DNA from: Anoplolepis gracilipes
Lineage: Eukaryota; Arthropoda; Insecta; Hymenoptera; Formicidae
Assembly (NCBI RefSeq): GCF_047496725.1
Contig: NC_132978.1
Span: 4,331,501-4,395,500 of the forward strand
Length of the DNA: 64,000 bases
Direction: 5' to 3'
Program-made: the position numbers and the translations under genes
In this document: positions 1 through 13,676 of the stretch, in pieces
How positions within the stretch are numbered: the first letter of the stretch is position 1
How the letters are laid out: the number at the start of each line of letters is the position of its first letter
Notes under the pieces: model-generated
Database searches by the model: none
What the model was told of the DNA's origin: nothing
The model's input: only the letters and a program-made list of their open reading frames with translations

Positions 1-3000
1 TGGAGGCTTATTGGATAGCAAAGGATACGGAATTGCTACTCCGAAAGGTAAATATGAACAAGGATAACAATATTTCTTGAACAAATGTTTAATTTAAGAC
101 ATAGTTGCTAACGTATTTAATACTGAAAGTTAAGAAGTTTCTATAAAACAGCTGGTGGCTAATTAAATCTCTGCACAAGAAAAATCAACTTCATTAACCA
201 ACACAGAATACATTCAAGAAAATTTTACCATTGTATAAAGTAGCTTGTACAGTTAAATAACTATATTATAATTCTTTTTACGAAGTAGAGAGAATTCAAA
301 CAATTTCCATGAAATATCGGATATTTAAAATATATTTGATTATAATACATACAGGTATTATTAGATCACATATATTTTTTATTATATATATTTATTTTAT
401 TTGATCATATTTAACTTGCAATCTAACAAAAGTTACGTGCAAAATTATGTCGCTGAGGTAGAAATTGCGAAACCCTTGACCAGCCTAACGAAGGCTTTTT
501 ATATGCAGGCTCACCCTGGAGAGATAAAATATCTCTAGCTATTCTGGAGCTGCAGGAAAAAGGTGTAATACAGATCCTCTACGATAAATGGTGGAAGAAC
601 ACCGGCGATGTGTGTAACAGAGACGACAAGAATAAAGAGAGCAAGGCTAACGCTCTCGGAGTCGAAAATATCGGTGAGTTATTAACGAATCCTATGTAAA
701 CTGAAATTGAACGGTTTTTTACTACAGGGCAAATATACGTTAGAAAAAAATATAACAGCTAAATTATTTCATAAAATTATGGAAATCTTTATGTCATACT
801 GCAGTTAAAGTTTGAACGAAATGACGAAACTTTCAAAGTCACTTATTACATAGCAAGGTACCAATTTCTAATATTTATATATCAGAGTCTATCAAGATCA
901 AAGATTTGCAGTTTGATTAATTTTTCCATTAAATTCCGAAAATGATTACTTTGAACAGCCTTTTCACGATATTCATACATATTACTTCATTAATTAGATT
1001 ATCGAGTTTTTTTTTTAAATCTTGTGTCTCTTCACTGACATATCTTATAAATGTCATAAAAAATATTAAAAATATAAAAAGTTTGATAATAATGTATCGT
1101 ATAAGTTATATTTGCATGTTGTAAATCTCAACTATAAAATATGTTGAGGCACACCCTCTTGGCAACATGTTCATTTATGCGCAAGCGAAAGAGTCGTATT
1201 CAGTGGTCATAACTTTCACGTATACGGTACGCCTGTTTTAAGTTTCAGTCATTTCGTTATGAGGTATTCCATTTATTTTGCCAGTCACACGCACACAGCA
1301 TGCTTAAAAGTCATGAACAGGTATTATTATATTGCAATATAAATCGTGAGAAAAAAAAATTAATTGTATAAAAAACTAAAAATGTTCCTAAACTGAGAAT
1401 TATTTATAGAGAAGAAGGTAATATAAAATATAATTTACAAATATATAAATCACGATGTGGTAAAATTTTTTACATTTTTTTTACATTTAGAGTATATTAT
1501 GAAAATATTTAATTATTTACATTTCGAGCAATATTTTTGGATTTAACATTTTTGTCTTATCCACCTTTCAAATCTTACGATTAAAGTTATATTTATAATA
1601 CAGATATTAAAATAAATATCGATAATATTTCTACGAAAATATTATCATAAGAACATTAAAGTTTCTTTTAACAAGTGCTGGAACGGATAATTTGTTACTA
1701 TACAGTAAAGAACAATGAGATCCGGTCAAACGTGATGAAGACAAAGTCTGAAACAAAGGAAAAAGGAGGCTTTCAAGTAAGGCGAAATCTCGCGCAAAGT
1801 TCGTGGACGAATTTTTCTTAAAACTCTTTGGAAACCGTTTCCGGATTTTTATGGAAGTCACAACAAGTTCCTTTTTTCTCTCTTCGCTCTCTCTCTCTTT
1901 GGTTTTAGTTTTCCTTTTTTTCTTTCATTCGCGGAAACTCTCGAGCTATCTATCTACTTTGCTTCCTTTTCGTCACTCTTTCTCTTTCTCTCTGTCGTAG
2001 TCTGTAACTTGGATAAGTACCCATTTTGCCGATGGTGTAAATGTACTCGACGAGACAGAAAGAAGAACGAATTGTCCCGGCGTTGCGTCGCGGCGTGAAA
2101 ATCTCGCGAAATTACAGTTGAATTGCTAATCCCAGTTCTTTTCAATGTCTCGATTATTTGCCATAGAAAATGAACGATCGTTGCTGGCTGACCTTTATTT
2201 CGTGCTATTTTATAAAAGTAAGTAGTCTACCGTCTAGAAAAGAAAGCTCTTTCTTCTTTATAATCTTAGAAAGTGATTGAGACAGAAATATGAAATATAA
2301 ATTGGCTTCTTCTCCTTTCTGAAGCATTAATGACATCAGAGAAAATCTCTTTTAGAACACAAGCTGTCTTGTACCTTGAGCTGATTGTTTTAAATTGAAT
2401 TTATTTACACAAAAGATATTTCGCAAAAATTTCATATTACTTTTTTTATAAAAGATAATTTTTCTAATAAAAATAATAATAAATATCATTGTTTATTGTT
2501 AATTTTATTGATAATAACAAATACAAATAAAGAAAGAAAAAAAACAGAAATTAAGTATGTGTTATACGTATAGACTACCACTAACTAAATTTTATTTAAC
2601 GTTAGTTACTTGGACTTTACTTTATATTTCGTTTTCCTAAAGTTAGAACTGATAAGAGTGAAAAAGAAACACAAGATCGTTTAAACTGTAGATCCTTTTT
2701 ATATTGGTTTAAGAGTAAGACGAATTAAAGAAAAAAACAAACACACGAGTAAAATATACTTAAAAAATCAACCGATTCTAAATGATATAAAATAAAATAT
2801 ATACGATATATTTATACTTATGTCGCGCTCGTTAATAAAGTGAGATCGATAAACACATTGTATGTAGCATAATAATAACAATATCGAAGATTGGCTTGAA
2901 TTCAATTAGTGTCTACCTCACGCAACCTTGCATTCCATTTGCTCATTTATCTTTGAGCATCGTCAACTCTGCGAATTTCCGGATTAACCAGAGTTTCTTC

Positions 3001-6000
3001 GAGAACGATGAGTTAACGGATAATTGCCAAGTGTTTCGCGAAAATCCGTCGTTCTACTAGAAGGAAACTTGGACGTATATCTCTTGACGAACAGAACTTC
3101 CCACCACGAAACTTGAATTGGCCTGTAGGCGTACAATGTCGTGCGAGTCCTTTCGCGGCTCTCTTGATGTCGTTTCGCGCGAAACAGGCGCGAAACCATG
3201 GCGATGTCACGGCGCCCATGCGAGAAACTTTCGTCCTTCCGGCGACAGTAAGTCTGGACTGTCGTCATAAATCATGAAGGTGTAGTTATGCAAATCTTGC
3301 ATCCCCCGGGAATCCCGGCTCAGTTGTCTTGCCGTCAACGATAAGTGGGCACTTTTTAGCCTGCTCAAAAATTCCTCCATCCTATATACTTTGTACCTCA
3401 TTCTTTCTTTTGACTTGAAATATATAGTCAAAAGTTTCCCGCGAGGATATAAAGAGTATTTACCGACATAAGTGAATGTATTTCACAAAGTTTTGTCTTA
3501 CTTTCATTTTCTCATGTTTAATATTTATTTCGTATAAATTGGAGAAAAATAAATTAAGATTAATTGATCGAAAGTAATATAATATTTAAAAGTTTATAAA
3601 TACATATAGAAGGATTTTCTTGACAAAAAATTATAAACTTAGACTACACTAGTTGGGAAAAACGATTAATGCACTCATGGAAATGGAAAATGTATACACA
3701 AGAGAAATTGAAAAGTTTTTCAAAGGCAAACTTGTTGACTCGAAGTGAACTTGGCACAATATATTTTCGACTAGCAAAGTGAAAACTTATCTCTTATCAT
3801 ATGAAGAGGAATATTGGCAACTTCTGTCGATATTGTACTGTTTAATTCAATTTCACTGCGAGCAGTTTGTTCAAATTTTACATACTACATAACTATATCA
3901 TATTTTGTGTATATGCCTATATGCTCATTTTTATTAATATTGAAATAAAATACGAAATTAATATTATATTTGACAACACGTTTTTTAATTCTCTGCAAAT
4001 TTTATCATAGCCTTTAATTCGATTATAGCGATTTCGAAATATCGAATTGTAATGCTTGAAAAAAATAAGAGAATAGAAAAACAGTAATATACATTGCGTA
4101 AATTTACTAATTGTAAGCAAATAGTTTCAATCTTACGAATAATTTTGCGAAACAGTTAATTACAAATGCATTCTTGAACTTCTGCATACTTCCCTCTTTC
4201 ACCGGGCGTGAATTCACGCGCCAAGCACGTAAATACCTTTCTGGAGGTTTATCGTTTTTGCATGTGACTCTCACATCGCAATAAATACAAATACTTGACC
4301 GTTTATCAGTATATATATGTTTCCACGCGCACGCTAGCAAATACTCCTTTGCGTAGTTCACCCATGAAACGACGAAAGGCGATCGATCTGGGAGCGCACA
4401 CTTCGCTTAGATATTGCGCGCACGATTTTCCGCGGCCAAGAACTTTTTCATTTCTTTTTTTTCCTTTTTCTCCTTCTTCTCTTTGCCCTCCGACAAACTA
4501 GCGAAGATGGGCAGAGGTGAAAAAAGAGGAAATACGACTGCAGAACGGATTCGAAATGGAGGATAAACACACCCGTATTTCGTGACTGCCAACGGTGTCT
4601 TGCTCGGTGAAATTATAGAAGGGCGAAGGAATGAGACCACCGACATTAAAATAATGAGCTTCCGGTTTTGTCATTTCAGGCGGTGTCTTTGTCGTGTTGC
4701 TCTGTGGCCTGGCCCTCGCGATCTTAGTGGCGATCCTCGAGTTCTGCTGGAACTCGAAGAAGAATACCCAGTCGGACAGGGTAAGTTAAAAAAAAAAGCC
4801 GACAGGACGGTACAGAATTTTATGCTTCGCGTGAACGTGTTGTATGAGTTGTACTTTCTCTTGATTGGGCGAGGTTGTTTGAGTCTCGAATGAAAATTCT
4901 AATAAGATAATTCCTTCAAATCTTGGATACGACTACTTGTATTTACGAGTTATTATTACTATATCTTTTTTTACGCATTCTTATTATAATAATACTCGTA
5001 TCATCTTAGACCGCAATGTAATTAATGTACAAGTGAGCAATGTAAATAAATGTATAAATAAAATAGTAACTCGATTCCGATTTTTTTCAGAAAAACAAGA
5101 CTTATGATAGTAAATTATCATGAAAGAAAGAAATTTGTTTCACGGTTGCATTGTCTCTTCATTTTCACGCGTTTTCAGGTCAAATCCTTTGATATTCTGA
5201 CATCCTTTCCTTATTCTAGCGATGGTTGCGCTCTAACAAATATATCGAGTATACTACGTATACAAGTTAAATTCGATTAGATGCAATTAGATGTTAATGC
5301 GGTAAGTCGTATACGCGCACGGCTCGTGATCAAAGGAACAACGAGCAATGAACGGCCTCGCTCGACGGAGAAATCAGCCTCTTGCATGCGTTCGGTCTCG
5401 TATGATCGTCTCGTGTGTATTGTGTCTCTTGGTGTATGTTGTACCTGTCGTATCGGCGTCTGCCTACATCGTCGGCGATCACCTTGGACGGTAAACACAC
5501 ACGTGCACAACTCCTGCCCATCTCGACCACGTTTAATCGCTCACGACAGTCCCTCTGCGCCGAAATGGCCTCGGAATTGCGATTCGCCGTCCGCTGCGGC
5601 TCCCGCCAGAGGCCCGCCGCGAAGTCGCGCAATTCCGCGGCCGCCGGGCTCTCCTACAGAAGAAGAACGCGTCTCTGCTCCGCTACGGAACACGAGGAGA
5701 CCACCTACATACCGAGCATCGAGTTCCCGCAATTAAATGGTGTAAGTCTTGTCCCGCATGACGGGCCCGCGCGATTCATCTCAATCGGCGTCTCCGAGGA
5801 CAAGGCGAAATTTCACACGTTTCGATTTCGCATTCGCATTAGTCAATTATCTCTCGCTATTCTTAAATGTAAATTACATATTCTGCTTCTTTTTATCTTT
5901 CATTCAATTTAAAAAAGAAAATAACAACTCACGGAATTACAGATTCTATTCAGCAATTGGCGGATTGAATGAATAAATTGTCATTGACGTACATATATAT

Positions 6001-9000
6001 ATATATTCGCGAAGAAAAGTGGCGTAACAATCAGGAAAAATACAAACGCCGCAGCGGATTATAGGAGCTTTCCAAGGAGAGCCGATTGCTGGTCGCAGAG
6101 AGCGATACTCATTCCACGGTAATTCAATTTCACCGAGCAAAGCCAATCTCGAGCTCGGGATTTCTCTCGTCTTTTGTGTTAGCGAGAAAATATCTTTCTA
6201 AGAACTGCATGCATGCGTAGTCAGTCGAAAAGTCCAGTATCGCGCAGTGATTTACGTTACCGTGCTGAGAGTATAGCTTCTAAGGAGCCCAACATTTTTT
6301 GTTTTTATATTATAGAGAGCTCGAAATCAGGAAAATCATGGATAATCGAGGAATACAAGCGTAAAATACACATCTCGACAAGGGAGTACGATTATACAAA
6401 CGCCAATTAATTTTTTTCTCCTACGGAGAGTATTGTTCTACGTCTTTCTGTAAAGTGTTACAACGATTACGTTTTTGGGTAGAGGTTGTGTTGATTTTAT
6501 CTCCAAGATTCCTCTACGCGCGTGCAACATACACACAATGTCAATATATAATATTATATAATGTCTTTTTTATTATCGCACGTTCGTATCTCTCGCAGTC
6601 TTTAGCGAATTGCCTGCGGTGTCGTCGCAGGGATTATATATATGGCACATGCTTATAATTGCAATATATACACATTTAATTGCATGCGCAAACTTCTAAC
6701 AATAATAACGCGCGCTCTATTGCGCGTTATATCTTCGAGCATAATTTAGTCGGGAATGGTTTAGCTTCATAATGCAAATGTGACACATGAATGAGATTGA
6801 TGTCTGACATATCTTTTACGTTTATTTCCTTTCGTTGAATGATGTAAGTCGGTGATTCTCACCTTGAAAACTTGGGAGGAATATATTACATTCTGATAAA
6901 AAGAATCCTATCCCCGTCAAAAACCTATCAGGACTATCCTATCTCATAGGAAAACTTGCAATCTATATTTTGAAAGCATTATATCCTCAAAAATGGAATA
7001 ATTACTTAAAAACATGAAATAAAATATGTCCTAATACTTGTGTGTAAAAATGCAAATGTCTTAAAGTTTTGCAAAAAACTCTCGCGATACAATTTTTTAA
7101 ATTGCGTTTTTTTTTTCAAATTTATAGATGTCACTCTCTTTTCCTTTATTTTCAGAAATGAAATCAACAAGTGAAAAATTAAAGAGAGAGAAAAAACTTA
7201 TTGTAATTTCGCTTTGCAATAATGTATCGTTTATAGAACTCATCGATGCAAATTATTAAAAAAAATTATTTCATAATTTCGTGTCATTCTTAAAATTGAT
7301 AAAAAATATTTTTTTCTTACTCTCTATTTTTACTTATTTTATTGATGATACTTTTATTAATAATACTTTATTTAGCAAAAACGAATTATCACACAAAGTT
7401 CTAAAATATTTCGCGTATTTTCCTGCGACTAAATACTTAAACACTCTACGTACGATAACGTTAGACGTTTGATGAGTGATACTTTTTATTAGCAGCGAAA
7501 ATTTCATGAGATGTTAATACGCTTGGAAGTAAATTTCCATCGACAAGAGTGATAATATAAGTATTGCTCTCTCCCTTTGTCTCTTTCCGCTTTGACATCT
7601 TGTCTCTTCCTCTCGTCACACGCGAATTTCTCCACTTTAAAGTTTCATTACATTCATGCCAAAGTAGGATTAGCAAACTCAATCGACGGATCCATTCAAA
7701 ACTATATTTAACTGTTCTAATTCTAACAATCTCTCAATCAGAATCTCTAATGTAGCTTTTAAAGAGAGAAATCTATGATGTAACTTTTAAAGAGTTTATT
7801 GCAAAATATTGCTACAATAATGTAGATTGATCAGCTAAAAGTCACGATTCCATATATATGTATATAGATCATTTAAAACTTTTTAATCATTCATTTATTC
7901 TATCCTTCCAACAAAACATACATAAAAAATTATCATATTTTTAATAAAAATTTTTAAATAAAATTTTTTTAACAAAATTTTATTTTATATGTGGTGCATA
8001 TTTTCGTGTATACAATCGAGAAACTGCGAATCGCTCACGCAAAATCAAATATATTGTATCATAGTGTATACATATGTAATTCAACTATCTGACAGTAATT
8101 AACTCATACCTGCACACTATTTGTCGTTGACACATACAGTGAATAGCGACATTCGCATTGTCGAGAAAGTGCAATTGTATTCAAGCGAAGATGGTATATT
8201 CTGAATTCCAATAAACCACATTATGCTGTCTCTCTGTTAGTTTTGAATATTCTCTGTTATTATCTGTCACATTATCACAGTTGTATCTTTTGAGTCATAA
8301 CTTTCGCATTCATTTAAAAATAAGTTTATTTAAAAATGAATATTTAAAAATGAAAAGTTTCGAATCTTTTTTTAGATAAAAATGATAATAATTGCATAAC
8401 TTATATCTATAATTCTATATAGGTATAGAATTCTACAAATGTGAAAAACAAAACATACATTGATATTAAAATAATTTGCATTTATATAATTTTAAAACTA
8501 AGCATTTTTTTTTTTTAATTATTTAATTGTGTAAGAGAATAAGTATAGTTATTAATACTTTATTTCGTTTTTATTTTTATTATGATTATTCACGTTAAAC
8601 TCTATTATTAAAATATTAATAATATCTATTTACATTTCTTAATTTTTTTTTTACAAAATTGCGTAAAAAGTTCTTAAATTAAGATACTTTCAAAAGTTAT
8701 AGCATAGTTCTTAAATTAAGATTCTCGTATTTAATGATCTTGTTGTCATTAATGTTAGACATTATTAAATGATTAGTCACGTCAGTACATACTAATCTGT
8801 TATTATCTTTTATTTCGTGATTACAAACATAAAATCGATGTCTAGACTATATTCACGCAAGAGATTATTCGCTTTTATGAACCACTTCGCCTTTATATAG
8901 CTATCTTTTAACCGGCAATATATCTGCGTGTATCGCACACGCTTCGTTTCATTCTAAAAACGTGATCCGAAAACTATATCAGCACCACTGTATTTCAAAA

Positions 9001-10266
9001 TTCCTGGCAAAAAATTGTTTCGCGGAGCACGTGCTACTCCTTTCAAACAAACAACTCTAGAGACGTAGTTATCAACGCTATCGTGAACGGCCTAATGATG
9101 AATCTTTTTCTCTCTTACCCCTGTATACCTTTTTAATAACTTTTAACAACTTGACGGAACTTTTCACAACTTCTCTATGTCTAGGTACTTGCGTCGTTGT
9201 AAAAGTCGATTCTTTGTTAGTAGGTCTTGATACAGCTAACACTTGCGCTTACTTGTTTCTCAGCAGGAGGGTGGTGCGTTGTCGATGACGGAGATGAAGA
9301 AATCATTGAGCTTCGATCAGGTGTCCCATGGAGGAAACACCTAGCACAGGCCTCATCCTCATCTTCGTCGTCAACAACAACAACAACAACAGCAACAGCA
9401 ACAGCAACTTCAGCAGCAATCGCAACAACAGCAACCGCCACCGTGCAAAGCCACTCCTACGCACACGCGTCACACACACTGCCACTCACATTCACACCTA
9501 CACAGTCACCATGCGCACAAACACCAAGCACTTCCACCGAGGCAGAGACGGGGCTCTTCGGGCATCATCTTGGGTCAAGGTACGATTGTCTATCAACCAC
9601 GAATATCGATTATCTCATCCTATGTTTGCCATGTCGAGTGGCATGTTAATCGTTATGGTTAAATTTGCATGGATTAACTTGAAACATCATGGATAGTTGT
9701 AATAAACTCAAACAAAAAATTTAAAAAATATCCTAAATTTAATTTTTTTTCTAATATGTACATATATATATTGAAATGTCAGAAAATTATTTTTTAAACA
9801 TCTGTCCTCTCTCTTTCTTTTAATATCTTCCTCAAAAAAAATTTCTTTCTTATATTTATTTAAATTACTACTTCACGAGTTGTATGTACGTACATTTATA
9901 TTTGTATAAATATAATAATCATTCATATTTTTAAACTGACGAATATTTAAAAAATATTTCGTGTCCACAGTATATTCAATTAAATTTTAATTGAAAAGCA
10001 CGCTTGTACATTCAAGTTTCAAAAATCGATTATATAAATATATTGATGAAAAACGAAAGATATGTTTATATGATACTTATATCAAGATCATTTCAATAAA
10101 AATAAGTTATTAATTATTATACTACACATTAGGAGGTGACCACCCTGAGAATATTCTCTGGAGATTCGATTGCGACCTAGCGGGTGAACCGGATGTAGTG
10201 ATTTCTCCGCCACCCCCGCCACCGCCACCACCCTCGGCAACAGTCTCGAGGACCACAACTCTTTGA
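1..10266 (+). CDS. Kainate-type ionotropic glutamate receptor, 3' part (gene starts before the window)
   Basis: Ligand-gated cation channel subunit of the plasma membrane. Coding exons read at <1-47, 509-673, 4680-4780, 5550-5741, 9264-9579 and 10133-10266; all junctions are GT-AG and keep phase. The first exon gives GGLLDSKGYGIATPK and the second SPWRDKISLAILELQEKG, the typical end of the S2 ligand-binding lobe of kainate/AMPA receptors, followed by YDKWWKNTGDVC. Exon 4680-4780 encodes the fourth membrane helix (GGVFVVLLCGLALAILVAIL then EFCWNSKKN). The exon at 5550 begins SLCAEMASELRFAV, matching the membrane-proximal tail of kainate subunits. The later tail is low complexity: polyGln, His-rich, then nine prolines, ending at TGA 10264-10266. 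Odd point: the frame of exon 9264-9579 contains TAG at 9342-9344, so the protein either stops there (after HGGNT) or the codon is bypassed. Closest named relatives are probably insect KaiR1D/GRIK2-like subunits; the exact paralogue cannot be decided. Confidence 0.9.
674..4679 (+). other. Intron of the glutamate receptor gene
   Basis: About 4.0 kb of mostly AT-rich sequence between the exon ending the ligand-binding domain and the exon for the fourth membrane helix. A moderately GC-richer patch lies at about 2930-3440, with short antisense ORFs but no convincing exon. I see no mobile element or RNA gene. Confidence 0.75.
5742..9263 (+). other. Intron of the glutamate receptor gene
   Basis: About 3.5 kb, donor gtaagt at 5742 and acceptor just before 9264. 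Contains AT-rich sequence, short TA runs (about 5992-6005) and no exon, RNA gene or repeat element that I can support. Confidence 0.75.
9372..9434 (+). repeat. CAA/CAG trinucleotide repeat encoding polyglutamine
   Basis: Twelve consecutive Gln codons (mixed CAA and CAG), a Leu, three Gln, a Ser and four Gln, in the frame that joins correctly to the last exon of the glutamate receptor. It is followed by CAC/CAT-rich codons giving a His-rich stretch to about 9525. Mixed codons suggest the tract is translated, not a pure expanding microsatellite. Confidence 0.8.
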
Positions 10267-11300
10267 CCAATACTCGAGGAGATACCGACAGGTGTGCCTG
10301 CTCAAAAGGAGCTGTCTACGCAGGCTTCGGTGGTCATCAACGTAATCGATCAGAAGGAGACATGCTTATAGCATATATAGTCGCCGGGGCGGGTCGGTAA
10401 ACCGCAACGAGGGCCATCCCGCGCCGACGACGATGTCGGATCATCATTGATTGAAAGCGTAATGACGAAAAACTGAGGCTGAACGATCGATTAATCGAAC
10501 GAGAGAACTAAAGTATTTTTTGTTTTTATTTATTTTTGTTTTAAATAAAATACGTTTTCGAAAGCGTGGTACCGTGTAATCGTTATTGTTTACAGTAAAC
10601 AAATGTGTATGCTATGACTCTCGATATTCGAAGTTTTGCGCCGGCAGTGTCAATACAAAAAAAAAAGTATGACCTAATCAGGATAATGGAAGTTACGTAG
10701 CTGTCCTGTGTTCGTTAATAAACATCGACATCTCAGCGAACGAGTGGTTCCCGAAACTGAGATCAAAAGCCGATCTATAAAAACAGCGGAATTCACTATT
10801 CCAACGAGGGACCCTCGGTATATATAGCTGATGGAAATATACATCTGACCAACACAAATCGAACCGGGATCAAATCGAAAAGTGCCAGTGCATGAGTGTC
10901 ATAGATCAATCGTGATAATAGGAATAATAGGGACTGAATGGAAAATGAAATGCCACGCGCAATGCCAGTTGACCAGGAATTGCTCGTGTTTCGAAATTTC
11001 GCGAGGCAACGGTAGAATATCGAGTGAAAAGAGCTGAACACTTGTCCAAAGTATGTCCAACCAGACTGACCGGAACCGACCGCGATGCCGTGGCATGCGT
11101 GTCGGCAGGACGCGAGCAAGTTTCAAGAGCCGAATTTCAAATTACACATATCGAAGCCCATGTAGAAAGCCGATAAAGTTGAAGGCTGGTTTTCGCGTAC
11201 AGAATTGTATTTCAAAGTTATATTGCAATTTGTAGGCTAGAAATTTCTCGCGGAAACCGCCAAAAAATCATCCATCATGAAATAGCTAAGAAAATATCCG
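10267..11300 (+). other. 3' flank / probable 3' UTR of the glutamate receptor
   Basis: Non-coding sequence directly after the TGA at 10264-10266. A canonical polyadenylation signal AATAAA lies at 10544-10549, about 280 bases after the stop. The region to about 11250 is less AT-rich than the DNA beyond it and may be transcribed further; short ORFs on both strands show no protein-like composition. Confidence 0.5.
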
Positions 11301-12328
11301 CGATTGCCTCTTAACTGGTTGACAGTAATATATAATTACTTTACGATCATCATGAATTTTGCGGTTTCTATGACCGCGAGTGTCAAGTTGATTGCGAGAT
11401 CGCTGACACAGTCGCACAATAACGTGATACGTTAAACGCCAACGTCTATTGGAATGCAATTTCCAATGACAATAATTTCGGACTGTAATTTTGCAACCAT
11501 ACTAGTCACGCGTAAATAATTTTTCTTCCACGAGTCCTCGATCTCGATCAAAAATATGAAAGACATCAATAATAATAATAATAAATAATAATAATAATAA
11601 CTTCATACGCGATGAAAGATATAATGCAATAAAACATCGAGGACTGTATCACATGACTCGGACCAAATTCAAATTAGTACTCACTGCCAAATTTAGCCTA
11701 AACAATGATCAAAGCAAACAAATATCCAATAATTTTGAGCAAAAATTGGCAAATACAAAAATTAAATTCCGACAAATTGATACAAATGCTTTTAGTCTGA
11801 AGAATTTATATTATTTCTAAATTTCTAAATTTTTTCTAAATTAATTTACGTTATATCCCAAAATTTAATGAGCAAAAGTAAACTCAAAATTTAATCTAAA
11901 AATTGACGGCACTTAGTTTCTTAGCAAAAAACCTTTAAATCATTTAATTAGAGAACACACTCAAAGTTCGAGTCACACAAAAGTTACAACAAATATATCC
12001 TATAATAATAACATGTGTTTTGTATATATTAATATGTGTTTTGTATATAGGAAATCTCTTTTGCCATGTTAATCTCTTTTACCACATGCTACATTTGCGT
12101 AAACAGCGTATGTATAAATAAAATGATTTAATAAAAAATTAGTTATTTAAAAAAAACACATTGCCTCAGTTATATAATTTACATTTAAAAAATTAATCAA
12201 AAATTGAGTCGTAAGAGATAGTTGAAATTATGAAAGAAAAGAACACGATCATTCGATGAAATCTCGTATTATGTATAAACAAGATGATACGCTAATTGTT
12301 AAAAAGTGATTTATAAATCTTTTGTATA

Positions 12329-12329
12329 A

Positions 12330-12366
<37 letters not shown>
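12329..12366. repeat. TA/TG dinucleotide microsatellite
   Basis: An uninterrupted run of TA units passing directly into TG units, flanked by unique AT-rich sequence. Confidence 0.9.
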
Positions 12367-13609
12367 ATTTATAAATGCACTTATAACGTATATGTATAAA
12401 TTATAATATATATGTATAAATATGTATATGTATGTATACTTTGACGTGTGTGTACATAAATACGAACATATTACGCGCGCTTGTGGTAGATGAGAAAATC
12501 CGCGGAGCGCGCGAAAGACCTAGTCATATTTTGACACAATCGAATAGTTTATTATCACTGACGTGTGTACAGCGAGCATTTTTCACGAGAAAACAGAAAA
12601 AAAATAGATAAGCCGATTAACTGTTTTTAGCTATACGCGGCGTTTCATATATTGTGAATACATATATTATATCGCTGTTTGTTGAGGAGATTACGTCGTG
12701 TGTGCGGCGGATTTATTAATACGTTATACTAGCCGTTGGACAATGGGTGAATGAATGTGTATGCGAGCACTTAATGACAAAAGGTTTCGTTACGAGAAAA
12801 GAAAAAAAGAAAAAGAAAAATGCAGAAAGTGCGAAAGAATGAGCAATCCATACTGCCACATCTGACAAGCAATTCTCAATACATTTTCAACACATTTTTA
12901 CGACTACATAACGGCATTGTATGAAACACATACTTATATACGTACAGTTAAAAAGCGGAAATTAATTTATTAGCTAGCGCAGTGATTCCATGTGTAAATC
13001 TGCGCAAACAAAAAAATTTTCAATTTAAAATCCAATATCGGTAACCGTACGCAACATAATTACGCATTTTACTCTTCCATTTGACTAAAAAATATGTCTG
13101 TATACTTTTTTGTTAGAGTTCTTTCGACACTTTTAAAAATAATTGAATATAATTATAATATATTAAGGTGTTTTCCGGCGAAATAAAGCTTTATATTTCT
13201 TTGTCGAAAAAGATGAATGATGTAAAATTTGAATTAAAAGCTAACAATAATGGTTCATTGGAGCATTAATAATGAAAAATTAGATAAAAAGAATATCTAT
13301 TAGCAACGAAAACAGCAGATGTTTGGATACTTTCTCTACATCGAAATAAAAGTTTTCACATTATTTAAATATCGGTTGTACAATATTTAAAAATGAAAAA
13401 AATAAACATTTTTGACGCTCATAAAAATGTCATAAAATTCACATGTACATAAAATTCACGTACTTTTCACGACGTTATTACTACACAATAATGGAACACT
13501 TTCATGATTTATATATGAGAAGAAAGAAATTCTTTTTTAAGAAAAACTTTTTTATAGTTGAGTAGAATCATAAAAAGAACGTCAAAGTAATATTACAGTA
13601 TTTTTTTAA

Positions 13610-13676
13610 ATTTATATACTTATTATATACTGATATACTTTATTTTAAAAAAAATGTATATAATAAGTATATAAAT
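13610..13676. repeat. AT-rich hairpin with perfect 21-bp arms
   Basis: Positions 13610-13630 and 13656-13676 are exact reverse complements (arm begins atttatatacttattatata), separated by a 25-base loop. No transposon signature is evident. Confidence 0.8.

Noticed and set aside
3207..3380. 57-codon antisense ORF in the receptor intron (MEEFLSRLKSAHLSL start)
   Set aside because: Sequence looks somewhat protein-like, but there is no splice context or recognised family, and several frames are open in this GC-richer patch.
5281..5549. ORF upstream of the receptor tail exon
   Set aside because: It lies in the intron and runs through the acceptor in other frames; the spliced frame starting at 5550 gives the recognised kainate tail.
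9227..9649. Ser/Thr-rich ORF overlapping the polyGln exon
   Set aside because: It is a shifted reading of the CAA/CAG repeat; joined to the next exon it stops at once, whereas the polyGln frame continues.
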